A stretch of 64,000 bases of DNA from NCBI RefSeq assembly GCF_020523985.1, contig NZ_JAIVKM010000001.1:62001-126000 (forward strand), given 5' to 3'. The stretch's first letter is position 1. Every line of letters starts with the position of its first letter. A program made the translations under genes and the position numbers. This document shows, in pieces, positions 43,575-54,476 of the stretch. Under the pieces are notes generated by a model, which searched no databases, was not told the DNA's origin, and saw nothing but the letters and a program-made list of their open reading frames with translations. The DNA is from Mangrovibacter yixingensis. GTDB lineage: Bacteria > Pseudomonadota > Gammaproteobacteria > Enterobacterales > Enterobacteriaceae.

Positions 43575-46500
43575 ATCCGTCACGCCTGTTTATAATGCGG
43601 CCGGTCGCTACCGTGTTAATCATGGTAGGGGTATTGATCGCCGGGATATTTGCCTACCGCTTTTTATCCACCTCTGCGCTACCGCAAGTGGATTACCCCA
43701 CGATTCAGGTTACCACGCTCTACCCAGGTGCCAGCCCGGATGTGATGGCCTCGTCGGTCACTTCACCACTGGAACGCCAGTTGGGGCAAATGTCGGGGTT
43801 GAGCCAAATGACCTCCACCAGTTCCGGTGGTTCGTCAATAATCACGCTTAAATTTAGCCTGGAGTTGTCGCTGGATGTTGCGGAGCAGGAAGTGCAGGCT
43901 GCTATCAATGCGGCGAACAACCTGTTACCCAGCGATTTACCTAACCCGCCAACGTATAAAAAGGTCAACCCGGCAGACAGCGCGGTGATTACCCTGGCGG
44001 CCAGTTCAGATACGCTTCCGCTGACCTCTGTGCAAGACCTGGTGAATACCCGTGTGGCGCTCAAATTGTCACAGATCTCTGGTGTGGGAATGGTAACACT
44101 GGCTGGCGGGCACCAGCCTGCCATTCGGGTGCAGATGGACCCAAAAGCACTCGCCGCCCACGGGCTGACACTGGAAGATGTCAACACACTGATTAGTAAC
44201 AGCAATGTGAACGGTTCGAAAGGTGGGTTTGACGGCAAATACCACTCAGTGACCATTGATGCCAACGATCAGCTGCGCACGGCGGCGGAATACGGCAACC
44301 TAATCCTCACTTACCAAAACGGTGCGGCGTTGCGCCTGAAAGATATCGCGCATATTGAAGAAGGGCCGGAGAATACGTTCCAGTCCGCCTGGGCGAACAA
44401 CAACCCGGCCATTGTTATCAGTGTGCAACGCCAGCCAGGCGCTAACGTTATCCAGGTTGTGGATAACATCAAAGCTCAGTTACCCAAATTGCAGGCGGCC
44501 TTGCCCGATGGCGTAAAAATGACGGTGCTGTCAGACCGTACCCAGACAATCCGTGCATCCATTCATGATGTGCAGTTTGAACTGATGCTGTCGATAGCGC
44601 TGGTGGTCATGGTGACCTTCCTGTTCCTGCGTAATGTTGCGGCCACGCTTATCCCCAGTGTGGCTGTGCCGTTATCGCTGGTGGGCACATTTGGGGTGAT
44701 GTACCTTGCGGATTTCAGCCTGAATAACCTGTCGCTGATGGCGCTGACCATCGCTACCGGGTTTGTTATTGATGACGCCATTGTGGTGGTGGAAAATATT
44801 TCCCGGCGTCTGGAAGAGGGTGAAACCCCGATGCAGGCGGCGCTTAAAGGGTCGCAGCAAATTGGCTTTACCATCATCTCGCTAACTTTCTCCCTGATTG
44901 CCGTGCTGATCCCGCTGTTGTTTATGGGCGATGTGGTTGGCCGGTTATTCCGCGAGTTTGCCATTACGCTGGCCGTCTCTATTCTGGTTTCCATGCTGGT
45001 GTCACTGACACTGACACCAATGCTGTGTGCCTATCTGCTGCGCCATATTCCCCCGGAACAACAGTCGCGTTTTTCCCGCAAAGGCGGTGAAGTTTTTGAC
45101 AGCCTGATTCGGGGCTATGACCGGTTGCTTACCGTTGTTCTGAACCACCAAAAACTGACTTTACTGGTAGCTCTGGGAACATTTGTACTGACTGCTGTGC
45201 TGTATATCGCCATTCCTAAAGGGTTCTTTCCCACCCAGGATACTGGCCTGATTCAGGGCGTGACAGTGGCTTCCCAGGATGTGTCATTCAATGAGATGGC
45301 AAAACGCCAGCAGGCCCTGGCAAAAGTCATTCTGCAAAACCCTTCTGTGGAAAGTTTATCGTCCACCATTGGGATTGATGGCAGCAATACCAGCCTGAAC
45401 AGCGGGCGTATTCAAATTAACCTGAAATCCTTTGATGAGCGTGATGACAAAGCGAACGTGGTAATTAGCCAACTGCAACAGGCGGCGAAACAAGTAGCCG
45501 GGATTCAGCTCTACCTGCAACCGGCTCAGGACCTGACAGTCAATGACCAGGTAACGCCCAGCCAGTATCAGTTCACGCTGGATGATGCCAACAGTGAAGA
45601 CCTGGCAACCTGGACACCCAAACTGGTAGCGGCATTACAAAAACGCCCGGAATTTAATGGCGTAGTCAGTAACCTGCAGGACCAGGGTCGTGTTGCCTGG
45701 GTTGAACTGAACCGCGACAAAGCAGCCCGTTACGGGATTACCGCCTCCGATGTCGATACCGCGCTTTACAACGCGTTCGGCCAGCGCCTGGTCTCTACCA
45801 TTTTTACCCAAGCGAACCAGTACCGCGTGGTGCTGGAAGTGGCACCGAAATACCAGCAATCACCGGCCTCTTTTGATGATATCTGGTTGCAGCCATCGAC
45901 TACCTCAACCACGGATAGCACTTCTGGAAGCAGCAGCTCAAGTAGCAGTTCGTCATCCAGTAGTGATTCAACCAGTGATTCCAGCACCAGTACAAACACC
46001 ACGGGAATGGTGAAACTGACGTCCATTGCTACCATTCATGAACGCACTGGTTCACTGATGCATATGCGCCTTAATCAGTTCCCGGCGGTGATGGTGTCGT
46101 TTAACCTGAACAAAGGCTACTCGCTGGATGATGCGCAACAGGCTATCAGCGATGCCAGCCAGCAACTCAAGATGCCCAGCGGAATCACATTGCGTTACCA
46201 GGGGGAAACGGCGGCATTCCAGAGCGCAACCAGCAATACACTGTGGTTGATCCTCGCCGCGTTACTGACCATGTATGTGGTGCTGGGTATTCTCTATGAA
46301 AGCTTTATTCACCCGGTCACGATTCTTTCCACACTGCCATCGGCGGCGGTTGGCGCATTACTCACCCTGATCCTGGCCGGATCAGAATTTAGCCTGATAG
46401 CACTGATCGGGGTTATTCTGCTGATAGGCATTGTGAAAAAGAATGCGATCATGATGATCGACTTCGCGCTGGAAGCCGAACACCATCAGCACCTCAGCCC

Positions 46501-46774
46501 CAGGGAAGCGATTCATCAGGCGTGTTTGTTACGTTTTCGCCCCATTATGATGACCACCATGGCGGCATTACTGGGCGCACTGCCACTGATGCTGGCATCC
46601 GGTTCAGGGGCTGAACTGCGCCAACCGCTGGGGTTGGTTATTGTTGGCGGGCTGATTGTCAGCCAGGTGCTGACGCTGTTTTCCACGCCGGTAATTTACC
46701 TGTGGTTTGATGGCCTTGCCCAGCGCGGCTCAGCCTGGGTGAAACGCCGCCAGCAACAGGCTCGGGGCGAATAA
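43571..46774 (+). CDS. mdtB: MdtB-like RND pump subunit with serine-rich insert
   Basis: 1067 residues (E. coli MdtB is 1040), an inner-membrane H+-driven drug exporter of the HAE1 type. It has twelve membrane helices in two halves, a proton-relay helix with [15 protein letters not shown], and a second-half [20 protein letters not shown]. The extra length is largely a low-complexity Ser/Thr/Asp stretch at about residues 776-811, including twelve Ser in a row, placed in a periplasmic loop just before [10 protein letters not shown]. MdtB acts with MdtC as a mixed trimer in E. coli. Coupled to mdtA and mdtC by one- to four-base overlaps. Confidence 0.87.
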   Translation: MNPSRLFIMRPVATVLIMVGVLIAGIFAYRFLSTSALPQVDYPTIQVTTLYPGASPDVMASSVTSPLERQLGQMSGLSQMTSTSSGGSSIITLKFSLELSLDVAEQEVQAAINAANNLLPSDLPNPPTYKKVNPADSAVITLAASSDTLPLTSVQDLVNTRVALKLSQISGVGMVTLAGGHQPAIRVQMDPKALAAHGLTLEDVNTLISNSNVNGSKGGFDGKYHSVTIDANDQLRTAAEYGNLILTYQNGAALRLKDIAHIEEGPENTFQSAWANNNPAIVISVQRQPGANVIQVVDNIKAQLPKLQAALPDGVKMTVLSDRTQTIRASIHDVQFELMLSIALVVMVTFLFLRNVAATLIPSVAVPLSLVGTFGVMYLADFSLNNLSLMALTIATGFVIDDAIVVVENISRRLEEGETPMQAALKGSQQIGFTIISLTFSLIAVLIPLLFMGDVVGRLFREFAITLAVSILVSMLVSLTLTPMLCAYLLRHIPPEQQSRFSRKGGEVFDSLIRGYDRLLTVVLNHQKLTLLVALGTFVLTAVLYIAIPKGFFPTQDTGLIQGVTVASQDVSFNEMAKRQQALAKVILQNPSVESLSSTIGIDGSNTSLNSGRIQINLKSFDERDDKANVVISQLQQAAKQVAGIQLYLQPAQDLTVNDQVTPSQYQFTLDDANSEDLATWTPKLVAALQKRPEFNGVVSNLQDQGRVAWVELNRDKAARYGITASDVDTALYNAFGQRLVSTIFTQANQYRVVLEVAPKYQQSPASFDDIWLQPSTTSTTDSTSGSSSSSSSSSSSSDSTSDSSTSTNTTGMVKLTSIATIHERTGSLMHMRLNQFPAVMVSFNLNKGYSLDDAQQAISDASQQLKMPSGITLRYQGETAAFQSATSNTLWLILAALLTMYVVLGILYESFIHPVTILSTLPSAAVGALLTLILAGSEFSLIALIGVILLIGIVKKNAIMMIDFALEAEHHQHLSPREAIHQACLLRFRPIMMTTMAALLGALPLMLASGSGAELRQPLGLVIVGGLIVSQVLTLFSTPVIYLWFDGLAQRGSAWVKRRQQQARGE

Positions 46775-49700
46775 TGAACCTGACACGGCTCTTTATCTTC
46801 CGCCCGGTGGCAACCTTGTTGCTTACCCTGGCTATTCTCCTGCTGGGTGGGCTTGGCTACCGTTTGTTGCCGGTGGCACCTTTGCCTCAGGTGGATTTCC
46901 CCACAATCATGGTCAGCGCCAGCCTGGCTGGTGCCAGCCCTGAAACCATGGCGGCAACGGTTGCCACACCGCTGGAGCGTGCTCTGGGGCAAATTGCCGG
47001 TATCACGGAAATGACTTCCAGCAGTTCCCAAGGGTCAACCAATATCATTCTGCAGTTTGAACTGAACCGCGATATTAACGGCGCGGCGCGTGATGTTCAG
47101 GCAGCTATTAACGCCTCGCGTAGTTTATTGCCCAGCAGCATGGAATCGTTGCCAACTTACCGTAAGGCCAACCCTTCCGACGCGCCCATTGTGATGATGG
47201 CGCTGACATCCAGTGACCGCAGCCCCGGTGAACTCTACGACCTGGCCGAAAGTAAAATTGAACAATCGCTGGGGCAGGTGCAGGGCGTGGGCCAGGTTTC
47301 CCTGATGGGCAGCGCGCTGCCTGCTGTGCGTATTGACTTACAGCCCCAGCAGCTGACTCACTACGGCATTTCGCTTGATACCGTGCGCCAGGCCGTGGCG
47401 AACAGCACGACCAACCAGCCAAAAGGGATGCTCCAGGGTAAGACCCAATCCTGGGTCGTGGACAGCAATGGGCAGTTAGATAAAGCGGCACAGTATCGCA
47501 ACCTGGTGGTGAGTTACCAGAATGGCAATGCGATACGGCTGAGTGATGTCGCCCATGTTTATGATTCCGTGGAAGACAAATATCAGGCGGGTTTTCTGAA
47601 CGCCACGCCTTCGGTGATGGTGGGGGTAACCCGCCAGGCCGGGGCAAACATGCTGGAAACGATTGACGCCATTAAAGCGAAGCTGCCCGCCTTGCGTAAA
47701 GAGCTGCCAGCCGATACCCAGTTACAACTGGTGGTGGACCGCTCGCCAACGGTAAGGGCATCCCTTTACGACACGGAAGAAACCCTGCTGATAGCTGTGT
47801 TACTGGTTATCGCCGTAGTATTTGTGTTCTTACGTAATATTCAGGCCGTGATTATTCCGGCGCTGGCTCTGCCTGTCTCCCTGATAGGCACCTGTGCCGT
47901 GATGTATCTGCTCGGCTACAGCCTGGATAACCTCTCACTGATGGCATTAATCATATCCACCGGGTTTGTTGTGGATGATGCCATCGTGGTTTTGGAGAAC
48001 ATTTCCCGGCATATTGAATCCGGCCTGAGCCCGGTGCGTGCGGCGTTACGCGGAGCAAAAGAAGTCAGCTTTACTGTCTTGTCTATGACGGTTTCGCTGG
48101 TGGCAGTATTTATTCCCATTTTGTTGATGGGCAGTATTGTCGGCCGCCTGTTTCGGGAATTTGCTGTTACTTTGACGGTCTCACTGCTGATTTCGATGTT
48201 TGTCTCCCTGAGCCTGACCCCCATGTTGTGCTCACGCTTGTTGAAAGCCAAACCCGCTGTCACAAAGCGCCCACACCCGGTTTACCAGTTTATTGAAAAC
48301 CAGCTTAACAGCCTGCTTGCTGCCTATGCGCGCGGGCTGGACTGGGTGATGAAACACCAGAAACTTACCATGCTGAGTTTATTACTCACTGTACTTTTGA
48401 ACCTGTTTCTCTATTCGGTCGTGCAAAAAGGGTTTTTCCCCAACCAGGATACCGGCCTGCTGATGGGCGCACTGCGGGCTGACCAAAACATCTCATTCCA
48501 GGCAATGAAGCCAAAAATGCTGATGTTCACCAATATCATCAAATCAGACCCGGCAGTAGAAAGCGTGATGTCATCTATGGGAGGCGGAAGATTTGGTTCA
48601 CGTAACTCCGCTAACTTCTTTGTACGCCTGAAAGATTTTGATAAACGCTCTGCCACGGCGACAGAAGTGGCAAACCGGCTGAGTGCCAAAACCCGGAATA
48701 TCCCCGGTGCACAGCTGTTTTTAATGGCTGCGCAGGATTTGCATATTGGTGGACGGAGTGCCAATGCCTCATACCAGTACAGCTTACAGGCTGATGACCT
48801 GGATCTGCTTCGCACCTGGACGCCGAAAGTGCAGGCAGCACTGGCTGCGATTCCACAACTGAATAGTGTCGATTCAGACTCACAAACCGGTGGGCAGGAA
48901 GTGGTGATTCAGATAGACCGCGACCAGGCAACGCGCCTGGGTGTTAATGTCAGCATGCTGGATACCATGCTCAATAATGCCTTCAGCCAGCGCGAAATAG
49001 CCACGCTTTATCACACCCTGAACCAGTACCATGTGGTAATGACACTGGCTGATGACTACACACGCAACCCGGATATCCTCAAAGAATTGTACGTGGTGAA
49101 CGATGATGGCGACCGGGTGCCGTTATCTGCTTTTGCACATTTTGTTGGCGGAAATGCGCCGCTTTCAGTTACCCACCAGGGCCAGTCTGCGACCAGCACC
49201 ATTGCCTTTAACCTAAATGATGGTGTGTCGCTGGAACAGGCGCAGGTACTGATTAAACAGGCACTGGCGAAAATTGGCTTACCGTCTTCCATTCAGGCCG
49301 GGTTCCAGGGCACGGCAAAAGCCTTTGGTGAACTGACTGCTACCATGCCGTGGTTAATTGTTGCGGCTCTGGCGGCGGTCTACATCGTGTTGGGCGTATT
49401 GTATGAAAGCTATATTCACCCGTTGACGATATTGTCCACACTGCCTTCTGCCGGGGTAGGGGCTTTGCTGTTACTCCTGCTGACCAATACACAACTCACC
49501 GTGATTGCGCTGATTGGGATCATTTTGCTGATAGGCATTGTGAAGAAAAACGCCATTATGATGATTGATTTTGCGCTGGATGCTGAACGCCGCCAGGGTA
49601 TCACTCCTCAACAAGCAATAACCCAGGCGTGCCTGATGCGTTTTCGCCCCATTATGATGACCACGCTGGCTGCATTTTTTGGCGCGTTACCTCTTGCGCT

Positions 49701-49875
49701 CGGCAGTGGCGGCGATGCCGATTTACGCAGCCCGCTAGGGTTGGCGATTGCTGGTGGGCTTGCACTCAGCCAGCTCTTAACTCTGTTTACCACCCCGGTG
49801 GTTTATCTTTGGCTGGACAGCCTTAGCCGTGCCACAAAACGCAGATGGCACCGTTTACGCCATGTGGAACCTTAA
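46774..49875 (+). CDS. mdtC: MdtC-like RND pump subunit
   Basis: 1033 residues, HAE1-type exporter. The first-half helix carries STGFVVDDAIVVLENISRH (proton-relay Asp pair) and the second half [20 protein letters not shown]. It shares its first base with the mdtB stop codon. It lacks the serine-rich insert; the corresponding loop is short. Likely forms a hetero-trimer with the MdtB homologue. Confidence 0.87.
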   Translation: MNLTRLFIFRPVATLLLTLAILLLGGLGYRLLPVAPLPQVDFPTIMVSASLAGASPETMAATVATPLERALGQIAGITEMTSSSSQGSTNIILQFELNRDINGAARDVQAAINASRSLLPSSMESLPTYRKANPSDAPIVMMALTSSDRSPGELYDLAESKIEQSLGQVQGVGQVSLMGSALPAVRIDLQPQQLTHYGISLDTVRQAVANSTTNQPKGMLQGKTQSWVVDSNGQLDKAAQYRNLVVSYQNGNAIRLSDVAHVYDSVEDKYQAGFLNATPSVMVGVTRQAGANMLETIDAIKAKLPALRKELPADTQLQLVVDRSPTVRASLYDTEETLLIAVLLVIAVVFVFLRNIQAVIIPALALPVSLIGTCAVMYLLGYSLDNLSLMALIISTGFVVDDAIVVLENISRHIESGLSPVRAALRGAKEVSFTVLSMTVSLVAVFIPILLMGSIVGRLFREFAVTLTVSLLISMFVSLSLTPMLCSRLLKAKPAVTKRPHPVYQFIENQLNSLLAAYARGLDWVMKHQKLTMLSLLLTVLLNLFLYSVVQKGFFPNQDTGLLMGALRADQNISFQAMKPKMLMFTNIIKSDPAVESVMSSMGGGRFGSRNSANFFVRLKDFDKRSATATEVANRLSAKTRNIPGAQLFLMAAQDLHIGGRSANASYQYSLQADDLDLLRTWTPKVQAALAAIPQLNSVDSDSQTGGQEVVIQIDRDQATRLGVNVSMLDTMLNNAFSQREIATLYHTLNQYHVVMTLADDYTRNPDILKELYVVNDDGDRVPLSAFAHFVGGNAPLSVTHQGQSATSTIAFNLNDGVSLEQAQVLIKQALAKIGLPSSIQAGFQGTAKAFGELTATMPWLIVAALAAVYIVLGVLYESYIHPLTILSTLPSAGVGALLLLLLTNTQLTVIALIGIILLIGIVKKNAIMMIDFALDAERRQGITPQQAITQACLMRFRPIMMTTLAAFFGALPLALGSGGDADLRSPLGLAIAGGLALSQLLTLFTTPVVYLWLDSLSRATKRRWHRLRHVEP

Positions 49876-49878
49876 TTG

Positions 49879-51279
49879 ATGAAAAGAACGTTGCGAATCA
49901 CTGCTCTGGCGTTATCGCTGGTGTTAAGTGGCTGTGCTGTGGGCCCTGATTACCACCGCCCGGCAATGAACATGCCGCTGCAGTATAAAGAAGCACAGGG
50001 GTGGCAACAGGCCGCGCCCCAGGATGATAAAAACAAAGGTGCATGGTGGTCGGTGTACCACGACCCGGTGCTGGATGGGTTGCTGACTCAGGTGGTTATC
50101 TCCAACCAGAATATCGCCAGTTATGCCGCGCAGTACCGGGAAGCGCTGGCGCTGGCGGCACAGTCACGCGCTGAGCTACTGCCTTCATTAAGCTATGATG
50201 CCAGTTCAACCCGTAGTGGTAGCCGTTCCAGTACCACCGGGCAACGCACAACCAGCAACAGCCATCAGGCAGAACTGAGTGCCAGTTGGGAGTTGGATAT
50301 ATGGGGCAAACTGCGCCGCACACTGGAAGAGAACAAAGCCAGTGCCCAGGCCAGTGCTGCCGAACTGGCAAACATGACACTCAGTGCCCAGTCTGAGCTG
50401 GCGCAGGATTATTTTCAGTTGCGGGTAATGGATGAAAAAATCGCCCTTTACCAGCAAAGTGTTGATGCCTACCAGCGCTATCTTACTGTGATTGAAAACA
50501 AATACGGTGCTGGCACGGAATCACGTGCAACACTGGCGCAGGCACAAATGCAGTTAGAAAGCGCCCGTGCTTCCGCGCTGGATTACCAGTGGCAACGTGC
50601 TCAGCTTGAGCACGCTATCGCATTATTAATGGGCAAAGCGCCAGCCGAGTTCAGCCTGCCAGTGGCAAAACTGGATGCCACTTTGCCAGCGATGCCTCAG
50701 GCGGTACCGTCCCAATTACTGCAACGCCGCCCGGATATTGCTTATGCAGAGCGGGAAGTGGCGGCAGCCAATGCCGCAGTGGGCGTGGCGATTGCGGGCT
50801 ATTTCCCCGATCTCACTCTGAGTGCCAGTGGCGGCACGTCATCGTCGGTGTTCCACAACCTGTTTGCTTTACCTTACCGGGTCTGGTCTCTGGGGCCGGA
50901 GTTAAGTGGCACGTTGCTGGACTTTGGCGCAACATCAGCGCAAGTTGACCAGGCGAGAGCCGCCTATGACGCCAGCGTGGCAAACTACCGCCAGGCTGTG
51001 CTGGAAGGCATGCAGGAAGTTGAAGATTACCTGGTTGAGCTGAATACATTGCAGCATGAAGTGGTGGCACAACAGCGTGCCACCGCAGCGGCGAAAGAAT
51101 CAGCAAGGGTAACGCGCAACCAGTATGAAGCTGGCATGATTGACTACCTGGATGTCGCCACCACAGAAAACAGCAGCCTGTCTGAACAGCAAAGCCTGCT
51201 GTCTTTGCAAAGCACCCAGTGGGTTGCCAGCGTGGCGCTGATAGCCGCATTGGGCGGTGGTTGGCAGGCTACGAATTAA
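49879..51279 (+). CDS. NodT/OprM-family outer-membrane factor lipoprotein
   Basis: 466 residues. ALALSLVLSGCAVGPDYHRP is a lipoprotein signal with lipobox LSGC and the GPDYxRP start typical of RND outer-membrane factors. Two OEP repeats follow (LAQDYFQLRVMDEKIALYQQ, GMQEVEDYLVELNTLQHEV). It forms the trimeric channel across the outer membrane. The gene starts 3 bases after mdtC, so the operon is self-contained, unlike E. coli mdtABC which uses TolC and continues to mdtD-baeSR. The layout resembles the MuxABC-OpmB operon of Pseudomonas. Confidence 0.9.
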   Translation: MKRTLRITALALSLVLSGCAVGPDYHRPAMNMPLQYKEAQGWQQAAPQDDKNKGAWWSVYHDPVLDGLLTQVVISNQNIASYAAQYREALALAAQSRAELLPSLSYDASSTRSGSRSSTTGQRTTSNSHQAELSASWELDIWGKLRRTLEENKASAQASAAELANMTLSAQSELAQDYFQLRVMDEKIALYQQSVDAYQRYLTVIENKYGAGTESRATLAQAQMQLESARASALDYQWQRAQLEHAIALLMGKAPAEFSLPVAKLDATLPAMPQAVPSQLLQRRPDIAYAEREVAAANAAVGVAIAGYFPDLTLSASGGTSSSVFHNLFALPYRVWSLGPELSGTLLDFGATSAQVDQARAAYDASVANYRQAVLEGMQEVEDYLVELNTLQHEVVAQQRATAAAKESARVTRNQYEAGMIDYLDVATTENSSLSEQQSLLSLQSTQWVASVALIAALGGGWQATN

Positions 51280-51359
51280 TACCCTAACCGAAGGGTGATT
51301 TGGGTTTTGTTGCATGACAAAAATGGATGGCTTCTGCCATCCTTCAGATTGAAGTAAAA

Positions 51360-51389
51360 GAAGGGGAAACGTGGTTTCTCCTTCTTTTT
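51360..51389 (+). terminator. Terminator after the mdt-type operon
   Basis: GAAGGGGAAAC (51360-51370) pairs with GTTTCTCCTTC (51374-51384), with one G-T pair, followed by TTTTT. The flanking A-rich left side also gives a T run on the minus strand, so it may serve the leftward ygbN transcript as well. A second hairpin lies at 51325-51342. Confidence 0.85.
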
Positions 51390-51520
51390 AGTTAGCGGGT
51401 GAAAATCAATAAATTGATTTTACTGGTTTTTTATCGGGTTACATCCTCTGGTGCTGTGCAGGCATGAGGTTTGTCATCAGCCTCAAGAATAGCTCAGCCC
51501 TTTTGCCCGGGTTATTGCAT

Positions 51521-52885
51521 TCAGAGAATGAACCACAGTAACCAGGTAATAAGAAAACCTGTTATCCCCATGATAGTTGTCAGCACGGTCCAGGTCTTCA
51601 GACCATCCGGTACTGAAAGCCCCATATAACGGGTAACCACCCAGAAGCCCGCGTCATTCACATGAGACAACCCCAGTGCGCCAAAGCAGGTTGACAGTGT
51701 CACCAGCACGAGCTGCAAAGGTGGCAGCTCTGCTACCGCCTGAGACAACAAGCCGGATGTCGTCAGAATGGCAACCGTGGCAGAGCCTTGCGAAGCCCGT
51801 AAAACCAGAGACAGTAAAAATGCGGCAGGCATCAGGGGCAAATGAATAGTTTCCAGTGCCTGTGCCAGCGCGTTACCAATACCAGAGGCGACTAATACGC
51901 CACCAAACGCCCCTCCTGCTCCGGCAACTAAAATGACATCAGCCGAAGAGGGAATGGCACTCCCGGTGACTTCACCCAATTTTTTTAGCGACATTCTGCG
52001 GCGAATGCCCAATAACCAGCTGGCAAGGCCGAGTGAAATCAGCAGTGCGACTGGTGGCGTGCCAACAACGGTCATTAACTGGCGCACAGCATTATGCGGG
52101 CTGAGTAGTGCCTGGCAAAGCGTGCCGGAAACAATCAGGGCGATTGGAACAATAATCAACCCGCCAATGGTTAATGCGTGGGGGGGTGGTAAACGGGTTT
52201 GCTGCGCACTGAGTGATAACTCCGGTACCTCAGCCGTTTGCTGTTGTTCAAATACATTGATGGACAGATGATAGTTGCGCTGATTCATCGCACGGGCGAC
52301 AAAATACCCCACGATGCCGACCAGAATGGAAACACAAATCCCGGTCAGCATCAGCCAGCCCACATCACTGTGCAGGATCCCGGCCGCAGCGGCAGGGCCG
52401 GGGTGAGTGGGTAATGAGACGTGTACTGTTAACATAACACCTGCCATCGGCAGGCCATATTTTAGTGGAGAAACTTTGGCAACTTTACTGAATCCATAAA
52501 TCAGTGGAATGATGATGATAAAGCCCACTTCAAAAAATACCGGGGTGCCGAGGATAAATGCAACAATCGTCAGTGCTGCAATGGCATGTTTTGTCCCCAG
52601 TTTATCAGTAAAGGCTTTCGCCAGTGACTCAGCCCCGCCGGACATCTCAATTAACACACCCAGCATCGAGCCAAGAATAATAATACTGGCAATATGGCCT
52701 AGCAAACCGCCCATGCCTTTTTCGATTGTGGCAACAATTTTATCTGCCGGGATGCCGGTGGTAAATGCCACTAATAAACTAACAATTAATAAAGCAACAA
52801 ATGGATGTGTTTTGGCTTTAATCACCAGTAGTAATAAGAGTATTACACTGGCCAGAGCAATGAGTAACAGCGCCGATGTGGACAT
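51521..52885 (-). CDS. ygbN: GntP-family permease of the tetronate operon (YgbN)
   Basis: 454 residues, inner-membrane protein with about 12-14 helices. It carries GntP-family landmarks: GSMLGVLIEMSGGAESLAKAF, FILGTPVFFEVGFIIIIPLIY and SLPTHPGPAAAAGILHSDVG. GntP carriers import sugar acids with protons. By its position after otnI in the ygbJKLMN order it should import L-threonate or D-erythronate. It is 179 bases from otnI, with a long hairpin between. Confidence 0.92.
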   Translation of the reverse strand: MSTSALLLIALASVILLLLLVIKAKTHPFVALLIVSLLVAFTTGIPADKIVATIEKGMGGLLGHIASIIILGSMLGVLIEMSGGAESLAKAFTDKLGTKHAIAALTIVAFILGTPVFFEVGFIIIIPLIYGFSKVAKVSPLKYGLPMAGVMLTVHVSLPTHPGPAAAAGILHSDVGWLMLTGICVSILVGIVGYFVARAMNQRNYHLSINVFEQQQTAEVPELSLSAQQTRLPPPHALTIGGLIIVPIALIVSGTLCQALLSPHNAVRQLMTVVGTPPVALLISLGLASWLLGIRRRMSLKKLGEVTGSAIPSSADVILVAGAGGAFGGVLVASGIGNALAQALETIHLPLMPAAFLLSLVLRASQGSATVAILTTSGLLSQAVAELPPLQLVLVTLSTCFGALGLSHVNDAGFWVVTRYMGLSVPDGLKTWTVLTTIMGITGFLITWLLWFIL

Positions 52886-52982
52886 AATTTTGCCTCGGTG
52901 TCGATAGGGGACAGATTTTTATTTAATAATAATTACCAGCTTAATATCTTTGCTTAATTAAGAAGCTTGTGGATAGCATAAG

Positions 52983-53029
52983 CCCTGTACCTCAATAACG
53001 GTATAGTTGGTGTGCCCAGAGGTACAGGG
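52983..53029. repeat. Perfect 11-bp inverted repeat between otnI and ygbN
   Basis: CCCTGTACCTC (52983-52993) is exactly inverted as GAGGTACAGGG (53019-53029) around a 25-base loop. No T run follows on the minus strand, so it is not a standard terminator. It would lie in the operon mRNA between the enzymes and the permease and may stabilise or separate the two parts. Confidence 0.55.
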
Positions 53030-53064
53030 TTGTAACACTGGTTTACTACTGATTTAATAACAGA

Positions 53065-53850
53065 TTAGTGTTTTCTTCTAAACTCGGAAAACCATGTTAA
53101 CCCGGAAATGGTGTCCGCTCTTGGAATATATTCACAGCCGATCCATCCGGAATAATTGATTTTATCCAGTAAACGATATATCCAGTCATAATTAATCTCA
53201 CCTTCATCAGGTTCATGCCTGTCGGGTAGTGAAGCTATCTGGATATGGCGGTATTTACCTGCGTAATCAGTTATTATTTTACTCAAATTACCATCCACTT
53301 TTTGTGCATGATAAAGATCCAGTTGAGTAAATATATTGGGACGGTTGATTCGTTTTACCATATCCAGAGTCTGGTACTGGCTGGAGTATAGATAATTAGG
53401 TTTCGTTTCTGGGTTTAGTGCTTCAATTAAAACGCATTTATCTTTTTTAGCAAATAAGTCAGCTGCATAGCGCATATTCTCAACAAATACGCTTTCGCAT
53501 TCGGCTTTGTCCATGCCAGGTTGAACAACACCCGCCATGATATGCACCTGTGGGCAATCCAGTGCGCAGGCATAATCCAGAGCCATATGAAAATGTTCCC
53601 GGGCCAGTGCTTCCTGGCCGGTCATTGCAGCAACGCCCCATTCACCCGCTTCTGTGTTACCAGGTGCTGTGTTAAATAAAACCAGGGATAACTGATTGTC
53701 ATCGAGACGTTGTTTAATGTCTGACGCCGGGTAGTCATAAGGAAATAAAAACTCCACCGCGTCAAAACCTGCCCGGGCCGCTGCAGCAAAACGGTCCAGA
53801 AAGGGTAATTCTGTGAACATCATTGATAAATTGGCAGCGAATTTTGGCAT
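53065..53850 (-). CDS. otnI: OtnI: 2-oxo-tetronate isomerase
   Basis: 261 residues, Hyi/YgbM-type TIM barrel of the xylose-isomerase-like fold: [20 protein letters not shown] start, [19 protein letters not shown], and [14 protein letters not shown] with the Glu metal ligand. It should interconvert 2-oxo- and 3-oxo-tetronate in the E. coli pathway. It starts 5 bases after otnC. Confidence 0.92.
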   Translation of the reverse strand: MPKFAANLSMMFTELPFLDRFAAAARAGFDAVEFLFPYDYPASDIKQRLDDNQLSLVLFNTAPGNTEAGEWGVAAMTGQEALAREHFHMALDYACALDCPQVHIMAGVVQPGMDKAECESVFVENMRYAADLFAKKDKCVLIEALNPETKPNYLYSSQYQTLDMVKRINRPNIFTQLDLYHAQKVDGNLSKIITDYAGKYRHIQIASLPDRHEPDEGEINYDWIYRLLDKINYSGWIGCEYIPRADTISGLTWFSEFRRKH

Positions 53851-53855
53851 GATGA

Positions 53856-54476
53856 TTATCTCAGTTCGTCAACTTCTTCAGGTGTCAGGTAGCGAATAGC
53901 GCGGTCACCCAGCGTAAAAATAAGCCGCGCTGTTTCTTCCAGCTCTTCGGTGTTATAGGTGGCTTCTCGTAAGGAACTGCCTGTTACGACCGGGCCATGA
54001 TTAGCCAGTAAAAAAGCTTTAAAGCTGGAGGCCATACGACCCAGGTCTTCAGCTATCCGGTTGTCGCCCGGGCGGTAGTAAGGCACCACCGGAACATCGC
54101 CCACCCGCATAACGACATATGGCGTAAACGGCCGAATGCAATTCACCGGATCAAGCCCTTCCAGGCAGGAAAGAGCCGTCAGATAGTGGCTGTGCAGGTG
54201 GACTATCGCCTGGCACTCCGGGTTATTGAGGTAAATTGCCCGGTGGAATGTCACTTCTTTAGAGGGCTTATTACCCGACAACCATTTGCCTTCGGGTGTC
54301 ACTACTGACAGGGTGTCGGCATCCAGTTCCCCCAGGCAGGAGCCGGTGGGTGTCGCCAGTACGTTGCCGTCTGGCAGTAACACTGACAGGTTACCTGCTG
54401 AACCGGTGGCATAACCTCGGGCAAACAGCGAAGCGCCAATATGCACCATCTCATCACGCAGTTGTTGTTCAGTCAT
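53856..54476 (-). CDS. otnC: OtnC: 3-oxo-tetronate 4-phosphate decarboxylase
   Basis: 206 residues of the class II aldolase/adducin family: [34 protein letters not shown] and a late [14 protein letters not shown], whose His residues bind the metal. In E. coli the enzyme (YgbL) decarboxylates 3-oxo-tetronate 4-phosphate to dihydroxyacetone phosphate. Overlaps otnK by 4 bases. Confidence 0.92.
   Translation of the reverse strand: MTEQQLRDEMVHIGASLFARGYATGSAGNLSVLLPDGNVLATPTGSCLGELDADTLSVVTPEGKWLSGNKPSKEVTFHRAIYLNNPECQAIVHLHSHYLTALSCLEGLDPVNCIRPFTPYVVMRVGDVPVVPYYRPGDNRIAEDLGRMASSFKAFLLANHGPVVTGSSLREATYNTEELEETARLIFTLGDRAIRYLTPEEVDELR

Noticed and set aside
45766-46035. Leftward frame rich in Leu/Glu opposite the MdtB insert
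   Set aside because: It is the complement of the Ser/Thr/Asp stretch and has no ribosome site or family similarity.
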